From UBA2988 sp965237965 (lineage in GTDB: Bacteria > Gemmatimonadota > Gemmatimonadetes > Longimicrobiales > Gaopeijiaceae), in assembly GCA_965237965.1 (NCBI GenBank), contig CBDEGT010000003.1, positions 682,001-746,000 on the forward strand: a DNA stretch of 64,000 nucleotides, read 5' to 3'. Below the pieces are notes generated by a model, which had not been told where the DNA came from, did no database searches, and saw nothing but the letters and a program-made list of their open reading frames with translations. Made by a program: the position numbers and the translations under genes. Below are positions 52,759-61,367 of this stretch, piece by piece (the first letter of the stretch is position 1; each line of letters begins with the position of its first letter).

Positions 52759-54177
52759 TTATCTTCCGTACTTCGCGTGATAAGCACCAAGCAGTTCTTC
52801 CTCACTCGGTTCAATACGCGGAATGACACGGGCAATCCGGGTGACGTTGAGATAGTGCCTGTAGTTAAGATTCTCGTGTGTGCTATCTCCCCCCCAGGTG
52901 CCGCACCCCATAGACAGTGAAAACGGCAGTCCGTTGTCGAAGTTTCCTCCGTTGGCGAAGCAGTGGGCTTGGTTTACGATGACCCGGCAAACTGGGACTT
53001 CCAGTCCAAGCCTCAAGATGTGTTGGTCATCTCGCGTGTGAATGCCACAGGAGTGTCCTAGTCCCTGATAGGCGAGGATCTTCTCCACCAGCTCAACTGC
53101 CGCATCGAAATCAGAAACACGATAAAGGGCTAGCACTGGAGACAGCTTCTCTCCCGAGAAGGGATAGCTCTTTCCGACACCTGCCTCCTCCACCATGAGA
53201 AACCCGGCGGTCACGACCTCCTTTCGTTTCAGTTGAGCCGTCTTACAGATTTCTGCCACCGGTCTAGCCACCATGCCACGGTTGAGCTGTCCTTTGCTCC
53301 AGAGTGCGCTCTCGAGCTGTGCCTTCTCTTCCTGCGTCAACAGCAGGCCCCCCTCCTTCTCGAGCTCGCGGACCATTTCTTCGTAGATGCCTTCTAATAG
53401 GATCACGCTGTTCTCGGAGGAGCAGCTTGTGGCGTGATCGAACGTCTTCGAGCTAGCGATCTTGGAGGCCGCATCAGGCAAATCGGCACTGCTGTCGACA
53501 ATGACCGGAGCATTTCCTTTGCCCACTCCGACCGCCGGTGTTCCGCTCCTGTAAGCAGCTCGGACATTGCTCTCCGAGCCGGTCGCTGCCACCAGATCGA
53601 CACGTAGCATCAACTCGCGGGTGACTTCTTTGTTGATCGGCTCACGGAGGAGTTGAATCAGATCGGGAGGTGCTTTCACCCGGCGCAGCGCCTCCCGAAA
53701 GAGTCCTGCCAGCTTGACGGCCGTCCGGTAGCCCTTGGGTGAAGGGGACAAGACGACGGCGTTGCGCCCCTTCAGGGCGTTCATGACGATGTTGGTCGGG
53801 GTCGCAACCGGGTTGGTGGAAGGGGTGATCGCACCCACTACTCCCACCGGACGTGCGATTTCAACGATACCCTTGTCAGGATGCTCGGCCATCACGCCCA
53901 CACTTTTCGCCGCTCGCAAGTCACACAGGAGCCCCAGGGTCTTGCGCCGATTCTTGGCAATCTTGTCCTCCACACGACCCAGTCCTGTGTCCTTGACCGC
54001 CATTTCCGAGAGCAACCGGTTGCGTTCAGGTTTGATCACTACCCAGGCGATCGCGCTGACAACCTCGTCCACCGCCTTCTGGTCAAATCGCTCGTATTCT
54101 CGCTGCGCTTGCCGGGCCAGCCCGACCAGCTCTTCGATACTGCTACTGGTTCTCTGGCCCTCGTCACGTTCGTTCAC
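52759..54177 (-). CDS. CoA-acylating aldehyde dehydrogenase, SauS-like (sulfoacetaldehyde)
   Basis: The 472-residue protein is a CoA-acylating aldehyde dehydrogenase. The cofactor/substrate block is GVVGAITPSTNPVATPTN, then NALKGRNAVVLSPSPKGY, the catalytic FDHATSCSSENS (C252), and PYSGEKLSPVLALY-like sequence. A long conserved tail, NQAHCFANGGNFDNGLPFSLSMGCGTWGG and ENLNYRHYLN, closes it. From memory this tail and the length agree closely with sulfoacetaldehyde dehydrogenase (acylating) SauS, more than with ethanolamine- or acetaldehyde-type enzymes. The reaction would interconvert sulfoacetyl-CoA and sulfoacetaldehyde with NAD(P). The start is GTG with GGAG at 7 nt. The ligase gene follows after about 45-85 bp and the DASS transporter after that. 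No sulfoacetaldehyde acetyltransferase (Xsc) is in the window. Confidence 0.85.
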   Translation of the reverse strand: MNERDEGQRTSSSIEELVGLARQAQREYERFDQKAVDEVVSAIAWVVIKPERNRLLSEMAVKDTGLGRVEDKIAKNRRKTLGLLCDLRAAKSVGVMAEHPDKGIVEIARPVGVVGAITPSTNPVATPTNIVMNALKGRNAVVLSPSPKGYRTAVKLAGLFREALRRVKAPPDLIQLLREPINKEVTRELMLRVDLVAATGSESNVRAAYRSGTPAVGVGKGNAPVIVDSSADLPDAASKIASSKTFDHATSCSSENSVILLEGIYEEMVRELEKEGGLLLTQEEKAQLESALWSKGQLNRGMVARPVAEICKTAQLKRKEVVTAGFLMVEEAGVGKSYPFSGEKLSPVLALYRVSDFDAAVELVEKILAYQGLGHSCGIHTRDDQHILRLGLEVPVCRVIVNQAHCFANGGNFDNGLPFSLSMGCGTWGGDSTHENLNYRHYLNVTRIARVIPRIEPSEEELLGAYHAKYGR

Positions 54178-54242
54178 AACTTGACTCCGCTGTTTGGCCT
54201 GAAGCCAGGCGGCCAGCGATCAACGCCTTGACGGGCACGATC

Positions 54243-55076
54243 ATGCCACCTCAGTATCGTCCGATGGAGGTACGGATCTTCCCGAACTTGGACAGGCCTG
54301 GTGTCGGCCTCAGGCCCAAACGTGAAAGCCAGCGGCCCTTCCTGCCGCAGCACTCGCGTCACTGCCCCGTGCTCGAGGCTGGCAGCGGGCTGGGCTATCT
54401 CGTCTATCCCCCGCTCGCGAAGAACGAGGCGTACCACGTCGAGTTCGAGGGGGAGGGTCGCTACCGCTTCACCTACTTCATGAGCGGCCCCGGCGGGAAG
54501 TGGGAGCCGATCTTCAACGCCGTGTTCACGGCACCCATGGGGGGGGTCGGCTTGATGAAGGAGGAGGTGCCCTTCCTGGCCACGGACGTGACTTTCTTGG
54601 CGAAAGACGTTGCCATCACGCAGCAGTGGGCGCTCACGATGGTGCGCGCCTTCGTCGTTACAGACTTCTTCGGGACACCAGCGGGCGCCGTCACGCTGCG
54701 CGGAGCAACCAACTTCTCGACCCCCGAGGGGTGGGACACCGTCTACACGCCGATCTTCAACATAATGGAGCGGCCCATCGCGCCGATGCTGGTCGTGCGT
54801 GTGGAGACGGACTGGTTCCCTCACGAGACTGAGTTCCGATACGTTCTCCAGCCCGGTGAGGGGATCCCGGGCTCACACAGACTCCCCATCGGTCAGGTCT
54901 TCTTTGTCCCGCGTGAGGAGAACACGTTGCGCGACTGCACCGAAGAGGAGGTGGAAGAACTACGCCGCGCCAGAGAGGCGTTCTTCAGGGAGAAGGCCGA
55001 GCACAAGACGACGACCCGCTACGGTCTCGAGTACAGCCCGCACTACATCCGGCAGAGGCGTTCACGCGATTCCTGA
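54243..55076 (+). CDS. Conserved hypothetical protein (possibly DUF6065-like)
   Basis: A 277-residue soluble protein from the ATG at 54243 (a TTG five codons earlier is possible; neither has a strong site). It has no signal peptide or membrane segment. Visible blocks are RHCPVLEAGSGLGYLVYPPL near the N-terminus, the middle YTPIFNIMERPIAPMLVVRVETDW, and LPIGQVFFVPREE followed by an acidic/basic helix. The RPIAP-V-V-DW and P-(I/G)-Q-FPVPR-like order reminds me of DUF6065, but this is weak recall. It is transcribed divergently from the SauS-like operon with only 65 bp between, so shared control is possible, and it converges on the ankyrin gene. Confidence 0.6.
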   Translation: MPPQYRPMEVRIFPNLDRPGVGLRPKRESQRPFLPQHSRHCPVLEAGSGLGYLVYPPLAKNEAYHVEFEGEGRYRFTYFMSGPGGKWEPIFNAVFTAPMGGVGLMKEEVPFLATDVTFLAKDVAITQQWALTMVRAFVVTDFFGTPAGAVTLRGATNFSTPEGWDTVYTPIFNIMERPIAPMLVVRVETDWFPHETEFRYVLQPGEGIPGSHRLPIGQVFFVPREENTLRDCTEEEVEELRRAREAFFREKAEHKTTTRYGLEYSPHYIRQRRSRDS

Positions 55077-55116
55077 CCGGTTCCTGGCGGGATTCGCCAC
55101 GAACCTCCCGATTCTT

Positions 55117-55132
55117 GGTCTCAGGCGAGACC
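55117..55132. terminator. Short hairpin between convergent genes
   Basis: GGTCTC and GAGACC form a perfect 6-bp stem with a 4-nt loop in the 58-bp gap between two convergent genes. Weak on its own but well placed. Confidence 0.3.
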
Positions 55133-55134
55133 TC

Positions 55135-57093
55135 TCAGAAGTTTTCGGCCCTATAGTCTGTGGCCCCGGCGGCCACCGCCGCAGGGCAGACGTAACCGGT
55201 CCCTCCAAAGTGGAGATCCGGGCACTCCACGCCGACCCCATAGCTCGCCAACAGCTTCAACGTTTCCGGGTACTCGCGAGACATGTAGTACGAGCGGTAC
55301 CCCCCGGCCGCCATGTCCGCTACGGTCTGGCCCAGACGGGTCTTGGCAGTTACGTCCGCACCCTTCGACACCAGGTACTCGATGATGTCGTTCTGCGCCC
55401 AACCCGCAGCGTAGTGGAGGGGCGTGTACCCCCAGGCGTCCTTGGCATTCACATCGACGTTGAACTCCTCGACAAGGTACTGGACCGAGGGAAGCGCGCC
55501 GTTGGGCGCCCACCGGAAAGTGAAATTCGCAAAACCGATCTGGCCACCACCCGCCGCCATATGGAGCGGCCAACTGTCCGGTGTACCCTCAGGCAGCGTG
55601 GGCATCCCAGAGTCGTCATCGGTCCGGGAGTCCTGCTTCCGGCCAAGTCTCATTCCCAGCACGGGCATGACCGTCGGGATGTTCGGATCCGCTCCAAACG
55701 AGCCGAGCAGGCGAAGCAGTTGAACGTCTCTAGCCAAGGCCGCTCGCCACATCGGCGTTGCGCCCGCCAGTTCCATTCCAGAGATGTTGTTGTGATCGAA
55801 GAACCAAAGATTCGTCTTGAGGGGGGTGTTGGGGTCCGCGCCAGCTTCCAAAAGTGCCTCGATCAGCGTCAGGTACTCCACCTGCTGATAGTCCTGAGCC
55901 CGCTGTTGTGGCTGCTCCGACTTCATCCCCCAATAAGTGTTGATGACCCCGAAGAGCGGCGCCAATCCATCGTTCTCCGCAACCAGGTTCGGATCAGCTC
56001 CCCGCTCTAACAGCTGGAGCGCAAGGTCGAACTGCCCATTGATGGAAGCCAAGAGGAGGGGGCTGTCGCCAGTCCCACCGCTCACTTGATTGATGTCGGC
56101 GCCCCCGTCCAGCAGGGCCATGGCAGCTTCCATCTGGCCCTCACGGGCCGCATGGAGAAGCGCGGTCATGCCACCCCAGCTGTCGACCAAGACCTCGCGG
56201 ATCGACAGATACTGCCCGTAGCGGGCGCGCACGTTGTCGTGGTCCCGGCGAGTGGGCCGCCCCCATGCTTCTTGCGGCTGGAGCGGAGCTTCCAGTCCTT
56301 CGCGCACTTCCAGGACCGCCAATTGCGTCTGGCGAACGCTGGGATCAAGACCACACCCGCGGATGAAGTCCAAGATCTGCCTCAACTCGCCGTGACCCCG
56401 GCGATCCTGGGACACGCGCGTCGCGACGTCCACCACGGTGGTCTGAATTGCGGGATCGGCACCGGCTTCGAGCAGCACCTGGACGGAAGCGATCCGATTC
56501 TTGGCCACCGAAAACATGAGAGGGGTTTGGCCCGCTGATGCTTCGCGCGCGTCGACGTCTGCGCCACGCTCGAGCAACGCCGCCGCCACCGTCTCACCGC
56601 CGAACGCTCCGGCCGCAAGATGGAGCGGTGCGGAGCCACTGTAGGTCGTCCGCACATTCACGTCGGCGCCGGCCCCCAAGAGCTCCTTGACGACCTCGAG
56701 CTGAGCACGCCTGCTGGCCACGTGTAAAGGCGTGTACGCTCCGATCCGGGTTGTCGAGCTCAACCTGGCCCCTTCCGAGATCAGGAGCTTCGCCATATCC
56801 TGGTCGCCCCGCTCGGCAGCCCAATGCAAGGCGGTCATGCCGTCGCCCTGGGCGCCGTTCACATCCGCGCCCTCCGCGAGCAAAGCCCGGACCGACTCCA
56901 GATCGCCACGCTGCGCCGCGTCCGCGACCGGGGCCTCAGCAAACGATACTTGCGCCCACACCGACATCGGGCCAGCTAGGCACATAGCCTCTGTGACCGG
57001 AATCGCCGCAACAGCAGGCTCGAGGCTCACCGCTGCCAGCAGAATGGCCGCGGCCCCGCTCGTCGGCGTCTTCGACACCAAGCCGAATCTCAT
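55135..57093 (-). CDS. Secreted ankyrin-repeat protein
   Basis: The 652-residue protein has an N-terminal export signal (hydrophobic, AILLAAVSLEPAVAA) and about ten ankyrin repeats in two blocks (about residues 60-230 and 310-620). Typical units are GMTALHWAAERGDQDMAKLLISEGA, YTPLHVASRRAQLEVVKELLGAGADVN and GYTPLHYAAGWAQNDIIEYLVSKGADV. A non-repeat spacer of about 80 residues joins the blocks. Ankyrin repeats bind proteins. It follows the DUF1552 gene by 85 bp in the DUF1592-DUF1552-ankyrin operon, so it may hold that pair together. The C-terminal tail has cysteines (ECPDLHF, GYVCPA). GGGAG precedes the ATG. Confidence 0.92.
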   Translation of the reverse strand: MRFGLVSKTPTSGAAAILLAAVSLEPAVAAIPVTEAMCLAGPMSVWAQVSFAEAPVADAAQRGDLESVRALLAEGADVNGAQGDGMTALHWAAERGDQDMAKLLISEGARLSSTTRIGAYTPLHVASRRAQLEVVKELLGAGADVNVRTTYSGSAPLHLAAGAFGGETVAAALLERGADVDAREASAGQTPLMFSVAKNRIASVQVLLEAGADPAIQTTVVDVATRVSQDRRGHGELRQILDFIRGCGLDPSVRQTQLAVLEVREGLEAPLQPQEAWGRPTRRDHDNVRARYGQYLSIREVLVDSWGGMTALLHAAREGQMEAAMALLDGGADINQVSGGTGDSPLLLASINGQFDLALQLLERGADPNLVAENDGLAPLFGVINTYWGMKSEQPQQRAQDYQQVEYLTLIEALLEAGADPNTPLKTNLWFFDHNNISGMELAGATPMWRAALARDVQLLRLLGSFGADPNIPTVMPVLGMRLGRKQDSRTDDDSGMPTLPEGTPDSWPLHMAAGGGQIGFANFTFRWAPNGALPSVQYLVEEFNVDVNAKDAWGYTPLHYAAGWAQNDIIEYLVSKGADVTAKTRLGQTVADMAAGGYRSYYMSREYPETLKLLASYGVGVECPDLHFGGTGYVCPAAVAAGATDYRAENF

Positions 57094-57178
57094 CGCTCTG
57101 ATCTCCCTCGGCTGATGGACCTGCGATCAATTGGAGTCTCACAACGTGGCTCGTGGCCCTCCACCCCTCCTCGCGAGA

Positions 57179-58588
57179 TCATGTCGTCGCCGACAAGGAG
57201 GAATTCAGGCGCAGCTTCCACGTGCTGTCGCCAAAGGCGTCCATGTCCTCATGACCGATGCCGTTCAACAGGCTGAGCATGGCGTTGGCCATCGGCGTAC
57301 CATCCGGCGTCTTGGCGTGAAAATTACCCTCGAGCGCACCATTGCCGTGACCGAGGAATATCAGCGGGGCTCGGCGGTGCGCGTGCACGTTCGGGTCGCC
57401 CATCGACGAGCCATAAACCACCACGGTCTTCTCCAGCAGGTTGGTGTCGCCCTCGACCGTATTCTTCAGCTTGTCGAGCAGGTACGGCAGCACGCTGAGC
57501 TTGTAGGTGTTAACGGCGTTGTACATGAGCAACGACTCGGGCTTGTTGCCGTGATGGCTCGCCGCGTGATGCGACTGATTGATCCCGCTCTCCGGGAACA
57601 CCCGATTCGACAGATCCTTACCAGTCTTGAAGGAGATCACGCGCGTGAGATCGCCCTCAAACGCCAATACCTGAAGGTCGAACATGATTTCCACGTGGTC
57701 CGCCCAGCGGTCCGGCACGCTCGCCGGAGCGTCGGGTAGCTCGCGCTCTTCTCCACTGGTATTGCGCGCTTCGACCAGAGCAAGACGCCGCTCGATCTCA
57801 CGGATGTTCTCCATGTACCGATCCATGGCCGAGCGGTCCGTGGGGTCCAACGCACGCCGGATCCGGGCGATCTCCTCCGCCATCCAGTCCAGCATGCTCC
57901 TTCTACTCCGCTGCCGGGCGATCCGCTCCTCCAGCGTGGCGCCCGCGCCGAACAGTCGCTCGAAGGCCACGCGCGGCTCCCGAATGGCTGGCAGTGGAGC
58001 TCTGGGCGAGGCCCAGCTGATCGCATCCCGGTACGCGCAGTGATATCCCCTCCCACATCCGCCACCCGCATCCACGGTCTCCGTACACAGCTCAAGGGAC
58101 GGAAGCACCGTACCTTGGCCATAACGCTGCGCATGGATCTGGTCCATGGACGTGCCCAAGAAGACGTCAGAGCTCTCCACCTGCTTCGGATGTGCCTGCG
58201 TCAGGAAAACGCAGCTCGAGCGCTCATGATCGCCTCCGATCTCCGAATAGGCGTATGACTCGGCCTGGCGAAGATCGGTATTGCTGACGATGGTAAGGTG
58301 CTCCTGGAACGGCTCCAGAGGCTTGAGCATGTTCTGTAGTCCAAGCTCGAAGTCCTTCCCGAGCTTCGCGGGAGCATAGAGGTGTTGCTCCACGCCCAAC
58401 TCATTGCTCCCAGCACAGCCCATCGCCTCTTCCATACAAATCAACCGGGTGTCTCCAGCATCGGCCATCACGGCCTTGGTCCGGCGACCGGCGGGAACCA
58501 TAGCATCCAGGAAGGGCAGTGCCATCGATGCGCCCATTCCGCGAATGACGGTACGTCGCGACAGGTGCTTTCCGGTCAGAAACGCCAT
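57179..58588 (-). CDS. DUF1552-family exported protein (Tat signal)
   Basis: The 469-residue protein matches DUF1552. A twin-arginine-type signal SRRTVIRGMGASMALPFLDAM opens it; then IVSNTDLRQAESY-like sequence, GGDHERSSCVFLTQAHPK, SLELCTETVDAGGGCGRGYHCAYRDAISW and MFDLQVLAFEGDLTRVISFKTGKD lead to HHAASHHGNKPESL. The protein should be folded in the cytoplasm and exported by the Tat system. DUF1552 proteins are paired with DUF1592 proteins in marine bacteria and planctomycetes, with no proven activity; they resemble the sulfatase-like DUF1501 group. AAAGGAG lies upstream of the ATG at 58588. It begins 49 bp after the DUF1592 gene. Confidence 0.94.
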   Translation of the reverse strand: MAFLTGKHLSRRTVIRGMGASMALPFLDAMVPAGRRTKAVMADAGDTRLICMEEAMGCAGSNELGVEQHLYAPAKLGKDFELGLQNMLKPLEPFQEHLTIVSNTDLRQAESYAYSEIGGDHERSSCVFLTQAHPKQVESSDVFLGTSMDQIHAQRYGQGTVLPSLELCTETVDAGGGCGRGYHCAYRDAISWASPRAPLPAIREPRVAFERLFGAGATLEERIARQRSRRSMLDWMAEEIARIRRALDPTDRSAMDRYMENIREIERRLALVEARNTSGEERELPDAPASVPDRWADHVEIMFDLQVLAFEGDLTRVISFKTGKDLSNRVFPESGINQSHHAASHHGNKPESLLMYNAVNTYKLSVLPYLLDKLKNTVEGDTNLLEKTVVVYGSSMGDPNVHAHRRAPLIFLGHGNGALEGNFHAKTPDGTPMANAMLSLLNGIGHEDMDAFGDSTWKLRLNSSLSATT

Positions 58589-58637
58589 AGTAGGAACTCC
58601 TTTTCTGTGTATGTCCTAGCAACGCTTTCTTCTGCCG

Positions 58638-61109
58638 CTATTGCTCACCCGCCGAAGCGTCCGCCGTGGCGTCGATTACTCTCTTCATGCGGAAGGCGTC
58701 GCTCTTGACCACCCCAAGGATGAACGAGGACATCCGATAGCCGTTCGCTTCGGCTTGGCGTTCGATGGATCGAACCGTAGGCGCGTCCACATACGTGATG
58801 GACCGGCCCGTCGCATATCCGAGGAGATTCTTAGTAAACGTTCTAACGAGGGGAATCGGCCTCTTTAGGATGGTTTCTTGGAGGTCCGCCGGCGACGCGA
58901 CAGGCGTACCATCGTAAAAGTTGCCGCGCGTATCCAGCGGGTTTCCGTTCTCTCGAATCCTCCACTTACCGGTGACATCGAAGTTGTCGAGCGCTAACCC
59001 GATCGGATCCATAAATTGGTGGCATGCATTGCAGGTCGGGCTCGCCCGGTGCATCTCCATGCGCTCCCGGGTCGTCAAAACTCTCCCTCCATCCTCAACG
59101 GCCGTTTCCTCGAGGGCAGGCACCCCGGGCGGCGGCGGCGGCGGCGGAGACCCAAGCAGCACTTCCATCACCCACTTGCCCCGCAACACCGGTGACGTCC
59201 GGTTGGCTAGCGACGTAAGGGCGAGTATGCTTCCGTGCCCGAGAATTCCCCGGCGGCTGTCGTCAGTGTGCTGCACGCGCCGGAACTCGGTCCCGCCGCT
59301 AAACGGGATGTCGTAGTGTTCTGCCAGATAGCGGTTCACGAACGTGTAATCCGCCGTGTACAGCTCGAGGAAGCTGCGATCCTCGCGCACCAAGTGATCG
59401 AAGAACAGCTCGGTCTCTCGGCGCATGGCCTGCGCGAGCTGCAGTGAGTAGCCCGGAAAGGAGTACGGGTCCGGCTTCAGCTGTTCCAAGTCCTGGAGCC
59501 GAAGCCACTGCGCGGCAAAGCGGGTAGCCAACGATTCCGAACGAGCATCCTCCAGCATCCTACGTACCTGCTGCTCGAGCACTTGCTCCTCGGAAAGGCG
59601 CCCGTCTTGAGCCAGCCTCAACAGCTCGTCGTCGGGAACCGTATTCCAAAGGAACATGGCCAGGCGAGAAGCCAAGGCCAGGTCGTCGAGTGGATAATCA
59701 TCTCCAGGAGCTGCGTCCTCGGGTGCGAATTCGTAGCGGAACATGAAGAACGGGTTGGACAGGATGCCCTCCAGACCCCGGCGCACGCCCTCCTCGAGCC
59801 CCAGCTCTGCGAAGCCCTCGTCATAGAACGCCATGAGACCGGTCATGTCCTCCGGCGTTACGGGCCGCCTATATGCCTTCGTTGCCAGACGCGACAGAAT
59901 GGACTCGGCACAGGCACGCTGTGCTCCGGGATCGGCTGGGCTGCAGGTAAAGATCCGCTTGCGGCTTTCCGTGGCGGTAAGGCCCGTCGGATTCCTGGGA
60001 CCCGAAATCGCGAGCTTGGCGAGGTGCGGGAGAACCGTTAGGCCGTACGAGGCGGTCTCCTTTCCGGACGCGGTATAGGATTGGTCATGGGGGCTCAGGC
60101 GATCCTCATAGGGCCCATCCGTCCTGGCCGCAAAGGAAAATGCCACCTCGTGTTGACCCGCCGGAACGAAGATCGGACCCGTCGCGATCGGCAAGTTGTT
60201 GTAGCTGAGCGTGCCGGTGTTGATGCTAGCACTGTGCTCCAGAGGGAGGACCGCCACGATGTCACCGGCCACTGCGACGACCAGGTCCTCACCTCGAGAG
60301 TTCGCTCCAAACTTCGTTCCTGCCGAGAAGACGTAATCCCCGTCAGCGGGAAACGTGTGCCTCACCACCCTTCCCCCTCTGGTTCCATAGGGGGTGCCCG
60401 CGACATGATCCCACGCGTGTTGAGTGACGTCCTTCGGGACTTCGTAGGTGAGGGTCATGCTCGCGGGCGCAGCCGTGCCGACGGCGATCCGGCTGATCTC
60501 ACCAGCGGCTCGCATGTACGCCTCCAGCGACGTGACCGAAAGAGTCTGAACGGCCGCTCCGTTGTCGAAGCTGCCGAGGTACGTGTCCGGCGGCAGCCAG
60601 TCCTCCGCCTCCACGTACAGGCCCACTAGGTCCAAGATCACGCTCTCGTATTCCGAGCGATTCAGCCGTTGAAATCTGCGCGAACCTGGATTCGGGTTCT
60701 CGCGCGCCACGCGGTCGAGCTCATTTTCGAGGGTTTCGACCAAGAGCTGGAGGGTGTCCCCTCCCGGGCGCGGCATGCCCGGCGGTGGCATCATTCCCAC
60801 GCGGAGCTTGACGATCATCTTTTCGGCCACCTCGGCCTGAGAAGTCGTCGTCGCCACATCGAACGTCTGGAGAGTGAGATCTCCGGTCCGCATCCCATCA
60901 TTATGACAAACCACGCAGTAGCGCTGAACCACCTGGGTGAGATCCTCAGGCGCGAGAGCTGGCCCGTGGAGGGCCCCGACGGGCGCCGTGCCGACAGCGA
61001 GGGCGACCGTTGGAGACATCGGACTGGACGCCTCGCGGCTGTCCGTGGCGGGTCCGGCCAAAACGATGAGGGTACCCGAGATGAATACGGCAGCGACAAC
61101 CGTCTTCAT
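58638..61109 (-). CDS. DUF1592-type multidomain protein with cytochrome c motifs
   Basis: The 823-residue exported protein has the order cytochrome c-like motif (CVVCH, C65-C68-H69), DUF1587 (RFQRLNRSEYESVILDLVGL), a beta-sandwich with a wide insert, and DUF1595 (LSRLATKAYRRPVTPEDMTGLM). DUF1592 (LPLDDLALASRLAMFLWNTVPDDELL-like), DUF1588 (GHGSILALTSLANRTSPVLRGKWVMEVLL, then CNACHQFMDPIGLALDNFD) and DUF1585 (ETILKRPIPLVRTFTKNLLGYATGR) follow. Two CxxCH motifs allow two hemes. Function is unproven. The ATG at 61107-61109 has GGAG at 5 nt. It heads the three-gene operon behind the promoter at 61185-61213. Confidence 0.94.
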   Translation of the reverse strand: MKTVVAAVFISGTLIVLAGPATDSREASSPMSPTVALAVGTAPVGALHGPALAPEDLTQVVQRYCVVCHNDGMRTGDLTLQTFDVATTTSQAEVAEKMIVKLRVGMMPPPGMPRPGGDTLQLLVETLENELDRVARENPNPGSRRFQRLNRSEYESVILDLVGLYVEAEDWLPPDTYLGSFDNGAAVQTLSVTSLEAYMRAAGEISRIAVGTAAPASMTLTYEVPKDVTQHAWDHVAGTPYGTRGGRVVRHTFPADGDYVFSAGTKFGANSRGEDLVVAVAGDIVAVLPLEHSASINTGTLSYNNLPIATGPIFVPAGQHEVAFSFAARTDGPYEDRLSPHDQSYTASGKETASYGLTVLPHLAKLAISGPRNPTGLTATESRKRIFTCSPADPGAQRACAESILSRLATKAYRRPVTPEDMTGLMAFYDEGFAELGLEEGVRRGLEGILSNPFFMFRYEFAPEDAAPGDDYPLDDLALASRLAMFLWNTVPDDELLRLAQDGRLSEEQVLEQQVRRMLEDARSESLATRFAAQWLRLQDLEQLKPDPYSFPGYSLQLAQAMRRETELFFDHLVREDRSFLELYTADYTFVNRYLAEHYDIPFSGGTEFRRVQHTDDSRRGILGHGSILALTSLANRTSPVLRGKWVMEVLLGSPPPPPPPGVPALEETAVEDGGRVLTTRERMEMHRASPTCNACHQFMDPIGLALDNFDVTGKWRIRENGNPLDTRGNFYDGTPVASPADLQETILKRPIPLVRTFTKNLLGYATGRSITYVDAPTVRSIERQAEANGYRMSSFILGVVKSDAFRMKRVIDATADASAGEQ

Positions 61110-61162
61110 AGCCACTCCACGTCTGACGTGGGAGAAACCAGAAAAAAAGCTCCGATTACTGA

Positions 61163-61187
61163 TAGCATACTACTGTAGCATACTACT
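61163..61187. repeat. Tandem 12-bp repeat over the DUF1592 promoter
   Basis: TAGCATACTACT occurs twice, at 61163-61174 and 61176-61187, separated by one base. The second copy overlaps the predicted -10 hexamer and the first reaches past the start point, which fits an operator. Confidence 0.6.
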
Positions 61188-61213
61188 ATGGTATGGCGGG
61201 GTGTACCCGTCAA
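61185..61213 (-). promoter_or_regulatory. Promoter of the DUF1592-DUF1552-ankyrin operon
   Basis: On the minus strand TTGACG (61208-61213) is followed after 17 nt by CATAGT (61185-61190). Transcription would begin about 70 nt before the DUF1592 start codon. Confidence 0.5.
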
Positions 61214-61284
61214 GCAAAGTTGCTCATAAGGAGGCCTTCGGCGACGATAGATTTGACGCTTCCCGGCTACCCGGAGACGACGTC

Positions 61285-61313
61285 GTGCCCAGGGCTGAAA
61301 ACGCCCCGGGCAC
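61285..61313 (-). terminator. Hairpin after the second SusD gene
   Basis: GTGCCC-A-GGGC pairs with GCCC-C-GGGCAC (10 bp with one internal mismatch) around a 7-nt loop, 55 nt downstream of the SusD stop codon. Confidence 0.5.
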
Positions 61314-61367
61314 CGACACCGTCCTCCCTCTCCACCGCCCCCAGGGCGAGGGGGCTCGCTTCAGAAC

